Below the pieces are notes generated by a model, which had not been told where the DNA came from, did not search any database, and saw only the letters and a program-made list of their open reading frames with translations. Shown here in pieces: positions 43,656-53,990 of a stretch of 64,000 bases of DNA (the first letter of the stretch is position 1; each line of letters opens with the position of its first letter). The position numbers were made by a program, and so were the translations under genes. Source of the stretch: Bimastos eiseni (taxonomy: Eukaryota > Annelida > Clitellata > Crassiclitellata > Lumbricidae); contig OY365806.1 of the NCBI GenBank assembly GCA_959347315.1, positions 38,343,439-38,407,438 on the forward strand, in the 5' to 3' direction.

Positions 43656-44170
43656 CTTTTTTAAAAATCCTAACCCGAGACTCGATTTGGTAGCCAGGAT
43701 AGGTTTGACTATGATGCGCTCGAGTCGCTCTCGTACGCTAGGATTAGGAATGTTGTTTAATTAGTTTTCATGGCTTTATTGGCGACATTCTTAGACGCTG
43801 TGTCGGAATACCGATTGTAAGCTAAATCGTGACGATAAGCGCGTTATCGACTCTATCAACTGGTTTCGACCAATCTTTCGGAGTTCAGTCGGGGTTCAGT
43901 ATCAAATCCAGTCTAGCTTCGGATCTCGTAAAGGAGTTACCGGGAAGATGCATTTCATTGGGAAATTTAGCCCAAGGCAATTTAATATTACGGGTGATTG
44001 AGTTTAGAGACCCAACTAGATCGCCGCCTTCTGCAGCTTTTACGAATTGCGTCTTTGTTATTTCGCACACGGAGCACATACCTCGTAGCATTTCTGCTAA
44101 AGACGCTCTGAATATTTTTAGTTTCGGCTTGTGTCTTACATTTAACGCAGAACGTTCTTTTTAAATACAA
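43656..44170 (-). pseudogene. zinc-ribbon plus PLA2-like protein
   Basis: Minus strand: KCKTQAETKNIQSVF with one Cys pair, CSVCEITKTQFVKAA with the other, SLNSITRNIKL, MHLPGNSFT, LDLILNPD, then DWSKPVDRVDNA and YRHDLAYN-type residues one frame over, and a basic C-terminus (NIPNPSVRERLERI). The His-Asp dyad survives behind a one-base frame change. The calcium-loop motif is destroyed (TRSEA in place of GPG). Confidence 0.7.
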
Positions 44171-44202
44171 TGTAATTTATATTTAAAACGACTACGATTG
44201 AA

Positions 44203-44975
44203 GTGAAAGCTTTATCGTGGAACGATTCGTTATCAAAAAGATTCAATAATCATCTGTTACCTAGAAGTATAAGAGGACTGATCGTAGGAAGATCTGGATG
44301 CGGTATAACGACTCTGATGCTTAATTTACTTCTTAGACATGGATGGTTAGACTACGATAAACTACAAGTATTTGGAAGATATCTCTTTCAACCAGAGTAT
44401 AACATTCTCAAGAAAGCATTCGAAGAAAAGATACAGAAAGAAGCGATCATCCGATTATTCGGTTGTCAAGACAAGATCATGAGGCGCAACGTTTCTCCTA
44501 CATTCGTCGTTGAGGAAATGGCTAAACATTTAGATAAGAAATCCGATATGGTTTGCAAGTTCTTAGAATCGTCGGAAGACGTACCAGACCCGAGAGACCT
44601 AGAACGCGAAAAGAAGAATCTGATGATTTTCGACGATTTACCGTTATAAAAACCAAACAAATGCGAGACGTATTACATTAGAGGAAGGCATAGCAACATG
44701 GATTGCTTTTACCTCGCACAGAACTATTTCAAACTGCCTAGACAGACGATCAGAGAGAATGCAAACTTTATATGTTTGTTTTCTAAAGACCTGAAAAATA
44801 TTAGTCACATCTGTAACGATCACGGAGTACGGACATGCATAAGGAGGAGTTTAAAAAACTATGCAAGACAGCGTGGAAACTTCCTCACGGATTTGTAGTG
44901 ATTGATCAAGCGAGTGAAAAGAACAAGGGAAAGCGTAGATGCGGTTTTGACGAATTTTACATATCCTCCTAAATG
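44203..44975 (+). pseudogene. FtsK/HerA (A32-like) packaging ATPase, Walker A lysine lost
   Basis: Open for 148 codons: LSKRFNNHLLPRSIRGLIV, GRSGCGITTLMLNLLLR (Walker A with Ile in place of Lys), FGRYLFQPEYNILKKAF, FVVEEMAKHLDKKSD, and Walker B in NLMIFDDL. A frame change follows; the C-terminal part has RHSN(M)DCFYLAQNYFKLP, RENANFICLFSKDL and HGFVVIDQAS. Of the element ATPases this one has the longer open frame but could not hydrolyse ATP with this P-loop. Confidence 0.8.
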
Positions 44976-44999
44976 ATTAAAAAGAGTATAATAAAAGCA

Positions 45000-45799
45000 A
45001 TGGAATCTCTCCTTCATAAGATCGTTGACAATACGGAAAGGACGGCTCGTAACACGGAGTCAAAGTCATCGTTTTACAGGTTGTTGAGCGAAAAGAGTAC
45101 GCGAAAAGGACTCGATTCCATTAGTTGATCAAGCTTAACATAAACAAAAAGTATGAAATGGCTCTAATCAATCCCGAAACATACCGCTCTTGGCATAATA
45201 TCGACGCGACGAGCAACAACTTAAGATATTCTCCGGGTGGTAGAGAGACGTGGTTTTAACTTGGACGTTCCAGAAGGCTGTTACGAAATCTCGGATATAA
45301 ACAAATACGTGCAGAGAATCATGAAAGAAGATGGACATTACGACATTCAAAGCGATAGTCACACTATCGGGTTGGAAGGTAACAACAATACGCTAAAGAC
45401 TGTTTTGAACGTAGCTGAGAATTACGAAGTCGATTTTTCGACTCCGAACTCTATCAGAACGATTCTCGGGCTCCATAGCCAAAGAGAAACGTCGGGTTAC
45501 AACGAATCGAGAACTTGGTCGATATAATGAGTATTACGAATTTAAGGATAATGAGTGATATCATCGGAGCCTCGTATACGAATAGAATGACTGAAAACGT
45601 TATTTATTCCTTTTCTCCGCACGTAGGACCCGGGTACAAGGTCGTCGAAGCATCGAAAAATTTGGTATATCTCCCCGTCACTCTGTCATTGATTTCGCCG
45701 ACGGAAACGAAGCTTACAGATAAAAATAGCAAACTGATTAACCTAAGGGGAGAGGAGTTATCTATAAGGTTTCATATCAGAGAAGCGCGAGAGTATTAA
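45000..45799 (+). pseudogene. penton-like minor capsid protein
   Basis: Starts MESLLHKIVDNTERTARNTES, then KSSFYRLLSEKS. After frame changes it continues PEGCYEISDINKYVQRIM, NNNTLKTVLNVAENYEV, FSTPNSIRTILGLHSQ, VDIMSITNLRIMSDIIG, SFSPHVGPGYKVVEA, YLPVTLSLISP and NLRGEELSIRFHIREA, ending at 45,797-45,799. Two long open pieces overlap around 45,515. Same role as its Element I homologue. Confidence 0.75.
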
Positions 45800-45807
45800 A
45801 AGTTTAT

Positions 45808-45823
45808 ATCTGTTATATGTAAA
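45808..45823 (+). promoter_or_regulatory. AT-box before the MSKTQL-type gene
   Basis: TCTGTTATATGTAAA ends at the ATG at 45,824. Similar boxes end at the ATG at 46,443 (CCTATAAATAAA), 47,496 and 50,256, and at 34,675 (minus) in Element I. Confidence 0.35.
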
Positions 45824-46420
45824 ATGAGTCGATACGTAAACGTAAAGGTTAGTATTTCGGAGGAGAAAAGGATAAAATTGAAAGCGAGAACCGGCGTTAG
45901 CATCAAGCAAAGTCACGGAGATATACACGGCGAACACGCTTTAGCTCTTAACCAGGCGCAGATCAGTAAGCTAGCCAAAGCCTATCAGGGTGGAACGGGC
46001 ACGACGACCAAAATGAGTAAAACGCAGCTGATGCATAACGAGAAAGTCGAAGGTGGATTTATCGGCGCCATACAACCATTTCTAGCAACTGCAGGTAAAT
46101 TCTTTCTGTCGAGCGTATTACCTAGCTTGGCGATGTAAGCTTTAACCAGTATAGGCGCATCGGCTGGGTCGAAAGTTATTGACACGATAAGCTGTTCGGG
46201 AGGTGGGACTATATAAATCAAAAGAGGAGGTGACAACGTAAAGATTGCACGTCACGCCGAGGGCATTTACATGAAAGCGAGGACGGGAAGAGGATTATAG
46301 AACGCAGAAGAAGGAATTTATATCCGTAATGCTCCTGGGTTCGCAAATGTACGCAAAGGACTTGTACTCGGTCCTAATTCGCCGTTCCAAAACATTCCAA
46401 TTCTCGGGTGGTTGCTATGA
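45824..46420 (+). pseudogene. MSKTQL-type late gene (hydrophobic segment and glycine-rich repeats)
   Basis: Begins MSRYVNVKVSISEEKRIKLK, then HGDIHGEHALALNQAQISKL, MSKTQLMHNEKVEGGFIGA and a hydrophobic stretch (FLATAGKFFLSSVLPSLA). After a stop at 46,136-46,138 it continues with repeats ending in EGIYMKARTGRGL, EGIYIRNA and RKGLVLGPNSPFQNIPILGW. Proteins of this layout are common in Maverick-like clusters; the hydrophobic part plus the GLxLGPxSPFxxIPILG end are diagnostic. Function unknown, perhaps a membrane-active virion component. Confidence 0.65.
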
Positions 46421-46442
46421 AACATAATTTCCTATAAATAAA

Positions 46443-46845
46443 ATGTCACGACCAAGACACAAAATTGGGTTTACAAAATCGGCTCGTCCGAGTTCGGTTA
46501 AAACTCATCCGGATTAGAGACGGAAAGCAGAAGTGGCACACAAGCCCTATAGACAACACGGAGGACAAAAGATGGGAGATATTTACTGAAAATTAAATTA
46601 CGATTCAGCCTAGAGAGACGATCACGCTAGCGCTAGGATTAGAAGTGCGAATGGCTAGAGGAGTATGCCTGGTTTCGCTGAGACAGAATATCAAAGCAGT
46701 CGGATGCATCATTCATGACAGAACCTTTGCTGAAACCATTGACGATTTCACGGTTGCGATTCAAAACAACTCAGATTCCGCAGTAACCGTAATCGAAGGA
46801 GATCCTTATTGCTACGTTAATTATCTCGTTAATTACTTTGACTGA
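46443..46845 (+). pseudogene. dUTPase-like small protein
   Basis: MSRPRHKIGFTKSARPSSVK, a stop, HKPYRQHGGQKMGDIY, then from about 46,590 ITIQPRETITLALGLEVRM, GVCLVSLRQNIKAVGCIIHD, and VAIQNNSDSAVTVIEGDPY to the TGA before 46,846. The pattern of a Gly-Val turn, an NNS block and a final IxxGD strand resembles a dUTPase beta fold, but the catalytic Asp motif is not clear, so only the fold is suggested. At least two in-frame stops. Confidence 0.4.
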
Positions 46846-46902
46846 TATTTAAGAAAATTTATCGACTAATTTAAAAGAAGGTGGAAAGTGTAAAACTCAA
46901 GA

Positions 46903-47387
46903 AACCATGCTTTACAACGAACGAAGTCACCGTACTCGCGCATGAGTATCGACTTCAAAAAATCACCGACATTCGAGAAGCTATAACTCGAGATCGCGAT
47001 AAAAGAGTGGCGTTGAGTAAAAAGTACCGAAAAGATCAACTTGTTGAAAAACGGTCTATCAATAGCCACGGTAGCACTCGCTATGACGGGAGTCGGATTG
47101 CTAAGTACGGGGATCGGAGCACCGATTGTGATGGTCGCGTGAGGAACGGCTTCAGTAGCAAGCACGTTGGGTGTTGTCGGTGGTTTAATCAAAAAAAACT
47201 CAAACCAAAACTAAAGAAACACGAAAGGATCGAGACGTTAGCGGAGGCAAAACTTATTGCGACTGGCGGGCCCGTTTCGAATGCTTTAGAAGACGGAAGT
47301 ATCTCGAACGAAGATTATTCGTTAATACTGCGCGAACTCGACATTTTACGCGTTGAAAAATGTTTAACCGTTTACGTTCTACGTTGA
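46903..47387 (+). pseudogene. membrane protein of Maverick-like clusters
   Basis: MLYNERSHRTRA, a stop, then one frame over QKITDIREAITRDRDKRVALS, then in a third frame a hydrophobic stretch ATVALAMTGVGLLSTGIGAP and STLGVVGGLI, and finally HERIETLAEAKLIATGGPVS, SISNEDYSLILRELD. A charged helix, two hydrophobic segments and an EAKL...SNExxxxILxELxxF end make up the family pattern. In Element I only the C-terminal end remains (32,580-32,660). Confidence 0.5.
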
Positions 47388-47465
47388 GTTTTACGTTGGG
47401 TTCTACGTTGGGTCCTGCATTGGGTTCTACGTTGGGCTTTACGTTGAGTTTTACGTTCTAAGTTT
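47380..47465 (+). repeat. TTCTACGTTGGG short tandem repeat before the MSFL-type gene
   Basis: Seven degenerate 11-12-nt units (TTCTACGTTGGG, TTTTACGTTGAG). A looser repeat (CTTTATGTTTTA) stands at the same place in Element I (32,712-32,755). Both are followed by TTTGTGTTAAAACAT and then an AT-box at the gene start, which suggests a conserved upstream region. Confidence 0.7.
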
Positions 47466-47495
47466 GTGTTAAAACATTTTGCAACCAAATTAAAA

Positions 47496-48392
47496 ATGTC
47501 GTTTCTAAAAATCACAGATGCCGCGAAACGAGACTATATCGTCAAACATTACAACGAATTGAAATAGAATATAAAACAAGACATTTTATCTGAGAAATTA
47601 GGAGATATGGGGCTACAGAGAGAATTAAAAACCCATCATCGACTCTCAGTCTGAAATTTTCCAAAGAGCTAGGTAATATAGAGCAAAGCTCGACGGCAAC
47701 TGTAGAAGCGCTCCGAACATTGCCAGCAACTTTATCTACATCGATAAAAGTTGTTCAATTTCCGCAGTACCCATCGATAGAAGCGTACGATGGTGATCCC
47801 GTTTCGGATTTCAGAACTCTAGAATTAGGAGATATCGCGACAAAGTATTCAAAAGAATACGCCTCGAACAAAAAGTCGACGGATACTACTTTTGTATAAA
47901 TTCTAGAGACGGAATGTTTTTCATCGGAGACAGTCCAATTTTGATTCAAGGAGACGATATAACGGTCGGTGAATTGACGTACTCGGGAACTCTAGGGCTC
48001 TGGGAGTTATTTACGATGAAGAGTCCAAACAAGTCGGTATACGGTCAAACGATCTCGAAGAGTACGAGGAGATTCTTGAATCGACGATCGCCATCAGACA
48101 ACCGGAAAGTCCGAACAGACCTAAATCATCCAAGAGCAGAAAGTATAGAAATATCATTCAACCGCAATGGAATACGAAGATAAAGGGCGTCGCGACTGGC
48201 AAAGAAGTCGTCGTTCTCCCACAAGATCCTAATACATTGGTGGACATGCTTGGTCTACGAATGGCTAGCTTCGAAGCGGGAAACACAGGATTTATAAATG
48301 AGATTGTCGGAATATGCGACGAATTGCTCCGTCAAAGTTATATTGATAAAGACGGATACAAAAACATAAGTATGCGATTCAAAAAATGCTGA
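47496..48392 (+). pseudogene. MSFL-type late gene of unknown function
   Basis: Starts MSFLKITDAAKRDYIVKHYN, then a stop, LSEKLGDMGLQRELK, a poor middle part, FIGDSPILIQGDDI, a frame change, RKYRNIIQPQWNTKIKG, VVVLPQDPNTLVDMLGL, NTGFINEIVGICDELLRQ, and a stop at 48,390-48,392. Collinear with 32,779-33,690 in Element I. It overlaps the next gene start by 7 nt. Confidence 0.6.
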
Positions 48393-48881
48393 TTGTTACC
48401 AAAGGAAGGTTTAAGAAATGATACGCTAGCAGTGGATCGGGAATATTCGACACGATAACCGGATTTTTCAAAAGAACGTTCGCATGTGATGCGGCTAAAC
48501 GGATTGCACCGTCCGCGTTAACGCTGGATTAGATGCAACGAAAGAGATCGGGAAACAGACAATATCTAACGCGATTGACGTCGGTAAGACTGCAGCCATC
48601 GATGCCGGAAAGCGATTCGTAGATAAATCCGTGGCTGAACTTTTAAGTCTTAAATAACCGCCATAACAACAAGAGGTACGGCCTCCGCTTACTCAAAAGA
48701 CCGCGAAAATCTTAGCGCGATTAGTCGGTGAGCGAGGCAACAATACCAACACCAACGAAGGTATAAACTTGAATAATTTACTCTCCGGTTACGGTTCCGG
48801 AATACCGAACCAAAAATCGAACGCTATCGTTATCCAAGATTTTGTGCGACGTTTAAATGGAGCTGGGATGAAAATCGTCTA
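48386..48881 (+). pseudogene. small late gene with SGSGIFDTI motif
   Basis: MLIVTKGRFKK, a stop, then YASSGSGIFDTITGFFKRTF and CDAAKRIAPSAL. Over frame changes it continues IDVGKTAAIDAGKRFVDKSVAEL, QLTQKTAKILARLVG-like residues, and a C-terminus ending NGAGMKIV. Alanine/lysine-rich helix and position before the capsid-like gene match the 31,800-32,075 remnant. Function unknown. Confidence 0.5.
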
Positions 48882-48906
48882 AATTGTATCCTATCTTATT
48901 AAAAAC

Positions 48907-50184
48907 ATGCAATCGGATATTCTAAGATTTACCGACGTTCCCTTAACAGACGAGGGAATCGAGAGATACGAATGGCACGAGCTGGTAGCGAGAACGAATC
49001 TAAACAGCGCCGGCGAGGTTCGTTTAAACATCAAACTTCAAGTTCTGTTTAGCCACCCATCCGAGTCGTAACTGTTATTAGAAGGTAGGTTGACCAAAGC
49101 GGATGGCATCGCATACGCCAATGCCGACGCCGTAGCCATCACCAACAACGAGCTCGTGCACCTGTTCAACCACATATCGTATGCCCTTTCGAGTCAAGGC
49201 ATCGAATCTGTTTATCATCCGCGACAAGCCACGACGATGCTGAGATTATTGAAATATTCCAACGACTTTGTCCTCGCGCATGGTCCTAACCAACTGTGGA
49301 CAAAAGATACCCCGGCGACTGCCGCAATAGCCAATTAGTAGGGATTCCCGATGAGGCAAGCGAATCTCATTAAGAAACCGACGGCTAAAGGCACGTTCAG
49401 TTTCGTCGTGCCTCTCAAGCTCATTTTTGGATTCTGCGAAGATTACTATAAGGTCATCTATGGCATGAAACAGACTTTAACGCTAGTTCGTAAATCCGAC
49501 GACGATGCTATTCATAGAGCTAATGGAGTAGATGCCGGAAAAGTAAACATCGATAAAATCTCGTAGTTTATGCCACACGTGACTCCGTCGGATATGAAAA
49601 GAATGCAGCTGTATAAAACGATCGAAGCAAAATCGACGATGCCCGTAGCCTGTCGCACCCATCAATGGCGAATCCATATCGCTTACTCAAACGACTACTT
49701 TCAGTTGGCGTCTAGGCATTAAGATGGCTCCTGAAAAACTGAGGTATATCATTGTCAGATTACAGACGAATCGGAGCGGCGATCAAGAGGCCAATCCATC
49801 GATTTTCAATCATTGCGATCTCAAAAAACATGTTCGTGATGATGAACCAAGAAAGATATCCGGCGGTAGACTACAACCTCTAGTTCCCGAATCAACAGTT
49901 TTCGAGAGTGTACAGAGATGCAGCGACGTTTAGTGAGAAATTCTATAGAATGGATCAACTCGTTACTCAGAGCAATATCTCACCAGCTGATCATAAAGAC
50001 CTTATCCCGCTGTTCGTTTTCGACATAAGCAAGCAATTGGAGCGGTTAAAGTCATCGGTCGTCGAGATCAAGGCTACTTGCAATGCCGTTGTCCCTACTG
50101 GAACGAAGGTTTACAGCCGTCGTCATTTCGGATAAACTGTTAAACTTCCAATCCGATGGACAGAAAATTAATGTGGTGTTTTAA
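48907..50184 (+). pseudogene. capsid-like protein (DILRF family)
   Basis: MQSDILRFTDVPLTDEGIERYEW, RTNLNSAGEVRLNIKLQ, LFSHPSES, a stop, RLTKADGIAYANADAVAI, HPRQATTMLRLLKYSNDF, GTFSFVVPLKLIFGFCEDYYK, YGMKQTLTLVRKSDDDAI, VNIDKIS, a stop, FMPHVTPSDMKRMQLYKTIEAK, PRKIS. After a frame change it continues RDAATFSEKFYRMDQLVTQSN, KDLIPLFVFDISKQLERLKSS, and SDKLLNFQSDGQ, ending near 50,184. About 425 codons with at least five disruptions. Length, position and beta-rich look suggest the major capsid protein of this lineage (inference). Confidence 0.7.
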
Positions 50185-50255
50185 TGAAGCAGTCTAGCGT
50201 GGGAGAAGCAAATTTACAAAAATGGTTTAAGAAAAAGATTTTCCTATTATAAAAT

Positions 50256-50400
50256 ATGAAACTCTCAGAACTGAAATTGTTAATGAAACAATATAAAATC
50301 GTCGGTGGATCCTACTTGAACAAACCCGAAATTATCGCCGTTCTCGTTGAAAATGGACATCTACCCGAAAAAGAACTACCGCCTTGTTTGTATTGCGTTG
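50256..50400 (+). pseudogene. SAP-like short protein, 3' part lost
   Basis: MKLSELKLLMKQYKIVGGSYLNKPEIIAVLVENG reads like a SAP-type DNA-binding helix pair. After about 45 codons the sequence becomes antisense of the fibre-like gene, so the original end is missing. Confidence 0.4.
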
Positions 50401-50815
50401 CGAACTCCCGATCGTTTCGAAACCGAAATTACCCGTGTTGGACGCTAATCTCGGCACGTAACCGATATGACATTTTCTTCCTTCCTGGTAATCAGCGACA
50501 GTAGGAATACACTGTAACATCCCGCCACGCGTCGCATCCTCTTAATATATCATGGATAAGATATGAAATCGCCAATACGCGTAACTAGACGAAGCCGAAA
50601 ATGTAAATTTATTTAATAATGTTATTGTTAAGACAACCGAATTAGAAGATTGTTCGATATCGGTGAATACGTTTCCATCGTTACTCGCTTGAATATTCCA
50701 CCTAGTAATTTGTGTATGGGTATCTTGGTACTGGCCATTTAAATAAAACCCCGACATATACAATGGAACGGGATATATCGTCTGGATCCAAACGTTATCT
50801 GATTTATCGGCGATC
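50330..50815 (-). pseudogene. fibre-like protein with F5/8-type module
   Basis: Minus strand: TYWIADKSDNVWIQTIYPV, PLYMSGFYLNGQYQDT, RWNIQASNDGNVFTDI, FSASSSYAYWRFHI, then after a stop MLQCIPTV, GRKCHIGYVPRLASN and FGFETIGSSQ. The same two modules in the same order as in Element I (28,416-28,959). The stalk region is missing. Confidence 0.6.
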
Positions 50816-50826
50816 CAATAGGTTGG

Positions 50827-53800
50827 CTAGGAAATGACGCTTTGAAACGATCTCCAATGTTCAAATTCAAACCCACCAGCGATGCGATATTCGCTCGCAC
50901 TGGCCACGTGAGTAAGACCATCGATCGTCGTTTCAATGACTTTCTTGTTGATTCTGGTTTCGATACCAGAAGGATGGTCTTTGGGATACTCGCTGGTATC
51001 GAATCTACTTCGAACATCCTCTGCGATATCCGCGTAAAAATCGTCAGTTTTGATTTTGTAAGCCAGCGAATCCGTATCCGTAAAGAGCAATTTAGCTCTA
51101 TGGTCGTATTTCTTCTTGATGTAACTGTAGTGAAAGTCGTACATCAACGTTTTGCTCAAATCGAGGATGCACATACCTAGATATATCGGTTTGTTGTAAT
51201 ACAGTTTCGTTCTTTTGATGTGAACGGCGATTAGATTCTCATCGAAAATGGTTCGCCAATCGTAATTCGCTTTCGCCGCTAACTTAATGGCTTGCTTCTC
51301 GTCGCAAACCAATTTTTTGTCCACAAGCTTATGGATATTTTCACTAGTCTTCCCAAACACGCTATTATTCATCAGTTTAAAAAAATCTTTCTGAAAATCG
51401 TTGGCGGCTTTTGTTCGCAACTCGGTATTCAGATCGATATACTTTTTCAACCTGCGCTTTCTTCGAATTTCATTCCTCGATGAATTTTGGTTACCTTCAA
51501 ACCTATGCACTCGTACAGCTTCAAGTTTTCACGATGCACAACGTACTTTTCTTTATCGTTCAAGTTCGGAATGAGTTTAGAGACGGTTGATGATTCAGGC
51601 GTAACGCTCTTGGGAGCGAGAGGATAATCGTTGTGAAGATCGTGTAACTTGTCGGGATATTTTAAATCGACTTCTAATATACACGACGTCGATCTCCAAT
51701 CGTTTAACTCATCGTCGTTCATTCATTCGAAGCCGTGAGTTGGTAAACTCTTACTCATAGCCGATCCGTACAGCTTGTTGCGTCTAAATAGGTAACAAAC
51801 GATGATGGTTTACTACCGTCGAACGCTTCTCACATGTGCTTGTTGTTTGCCTTTCCGTAACGATTGGAAATCGTGCTGATACCTCCTCTAATCCCATTCT
51901 TTAACATAAGGATCATGTCGTAATCGCTCAACAACTTCAAGTTAACACCGGTCATCTTTAAAGAGGCGTCCCAATCAAGGCCTGGAGATGTGTAATACCA
52001 AGCAGGATCTACCCCGTAGTGCTCGCCGCATGCGTCTCTAAGATTCTCAAATACGTCGGCTAGCAGCAGAACATCGGAGACGTTGTGTAGATCGTGATAT
52101 TCTCTCGTCTTGAATCCGAATTTGTTCCATACCGTTCGTGTGTGCTCGTAATCTTCGGCGCTATTGTCCGAGTCGTTACGTTTTGAAAAGAATGGCGACT
52201 TTGGTGGCAGTTCGGTTTCATTCAATCGTTCAACGGAATCAACGTTATCGTAAAGATAAACTCATCGAAGCTAAAGATCCAATTGATTACCATCGTAAAA
52301 CTCGCTTAGATTCTTACCCTGATCTTTGCTCAGGTTCCTCGATGAAGCGTCGAGACTAGATGCCATGAACCTCAGACAATCTATTAAAGCGAAATGTGCG
52401 CGTAACGATGATTTCTTTGTTTTCTTTATTTACAAACTTATCAACTACAACCTCTCTGCTAAGCGATATAGCTTTTCTTCGTTGCAGGGAATACAGGTAA
52501 TATTCTCGTTATTGTTACCTCGTAACTTCTTAATAAATAGGTGACTATAGTATCTGGATAGCATGTGACAGACCACCGGGATAAACTTTGGAACTTTATA
52601 TTTTAGATTGCACTTGCTGTGAGCGGTGCCTCTGAATTTGCCGGTGAGATGACAATGATCTCTTACTCGATCTTTTCCCAACTCACCTCTACAGATATGA
52701 CAATCGGTAGCTGAGTCGTATAGTGACTCTTCGTCCGCTCCGAATATCATATCCTTGGAAAATTTGAATCGGTTATATATTTCTCTTATATTCCTTGTAA
52801 GAGTATCTACGGATATCTGAGCAACATAGTCGTTTTCGCTTTTAGCCGTGAAAGTCACTGGGTTTTACGAATACAGGCTATCGTCGAGGCATTTCACGTA
52901 ATAACAAAAGGAACTGAGGGTATTTATGGTACCTGTTGGTGTAGGACACGCGAGGGTCTGGTTGACACGCGTCGATCAGTTTGATGAAACATTATAAATC
53001 AGCGTACACGATAAAAGGAACTCTTATTTATCTATAATAACTATTAAATCTCAACGTCGTTCCTGATTCCGGAAGTTCTATTCTTTGAGCGTTATTCTGC
53101 GAGCAGTACTCGTCATGTCTATTCAACGACTCTATCTCTTTGTAACCGATTAAACATCTTTTACAGTGATGCATTGAATTATGGGATTTTTCGTTCGTGC
53201 CGCCATCAGTTTGCCAAAGTTCTTTATCCAACAATAATGCTTCTTTTCTCCTTCAGAAATGAGTAATAGGTTGACTACTCGCAGTCTCCTGCGACTGCAG
53301 AGTCACATAAATCGGGAATACACCGCTTTCGTATCCGAAAACGTTAACCCAAACTTTGTTGTTCTTCTCGAACTTATTTATCACGTTGGCATCTCCAGCA
53401 ACTGGGAATTCGATGTCGAACCAATTAAACTCCTCGGATTGTTTTATCAATTCTTTCGTTATTCTTTCAGGATGGCTGTCCATTGGGTGTAACTCTCTCG
53501 TAATGCACCACTTGAAACATTCATCGTCTTCGTTTTTCATATTGACAATAGCTTTTGTATTCGCAAAATTTTTCGATTGTGGAATGTAGGAACAACCTCT
53601 ATACGGTTTATAAACATCCATGTTGATATCCAATTTCACAACAGCTGAGTCTCCAGTTACTACCACGCATCTGGAAGCTAGCATAGCCTCTAAGATTTTG
53701 TCTCTCCCATCATTAAAGATTTCTTTCGGATCGGTTGCGTCTAAAACAACTTCAGTCTTAGAGAGTAATGGAAAATTACCAGAATCTACTTGCCCGTTTG

Positions 53801-53990
53801 TTGAATCTCAAAATTATGTTTATTATTTTTGCCGAATACTTCTGTTTTCAATGCTTCTAACTTCTCACTCATCTTTCTCTTTGAGTCTTTGGGGATGCAT
53901 CCTTCTACCCACTTTGAGAATTTATTTATCACAGAATTGGACTTCTCGTATATTCTATGTACTGTCGCTGACGGAACGGAAGATAACGTG
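50827..53990 (-). pseudogene. protein-primed type family B DNA polymerase
   Basis: Minus strand from about 53,985: EKSNSVINKFSKWVEG, NFEIQQ, a deletion, KLDINMDVYKPYRGCSYIP, KDRVRDHCHLTGKFRGTAH, SHLFIKKLRG, DPAWYYTSPGLDWDASLKM, ISNRYGKANNKHM, motif A (TYLDA, about 51,795), KLYECIGLKVTKIHRG, motif B FFKLMNNSVFGKT (about 51,370), YDFHYSYIKKKYDHRAKLL, motif C FTDTDSLAYKI, and EYPKDHPSGIETRINKKV. The C-terminal about 130 codons and the following protease are deleted. The N-terminal SAP-like part is cut by the mitochondrial junction. Stops and frameshifts number at least ten. Confidence 0.85.

Larger units (their letters stand above)
43440..53990. mobile_element. Element II: Maverick/Polinton-like element, decayed
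   Basis: The left minus-strand block is integrase and zinc/PLA2-like protein. The central plus-strand block is ATPase, penton-like, MSKTQL-type, dUTPase-like, membrane protein, MSFL-type, small late, capsid-like and SAP-like. The right minus-strand block is fibre-like protein and polymerase B. This is the mirror image of Element I. It lacks the protease and the polymerase C-terminus, is cut by an iteron array on the left and joins mitochondrial DNA on the right. By eye, conserved proteins are about 60-85 percent identical to those of Element I, so the two are separate insertions. Confidence 0.85.

Noticed and set aside
46443..46845. Firm call of an active dUTPase
   Set aside because: Only the beta-strand pattern resembles the family; the catalytic Asp motif is not visible and stops interrupt the gene.
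22996..53990. Idea that stops in the element genes are recoded (alternative code or programmed frameshifts)
   Set aside because: All three stop codons occur, at different places in the two copies, together with random frameshifts and deletions; ordinary decay explains it.
1..53990. Possibility of an active virus or intact mobile element
   Set aside because: Every long gene of the three Maverick-like elements has stops, frameshifts or truncations; no intact terminal repeats were seen.
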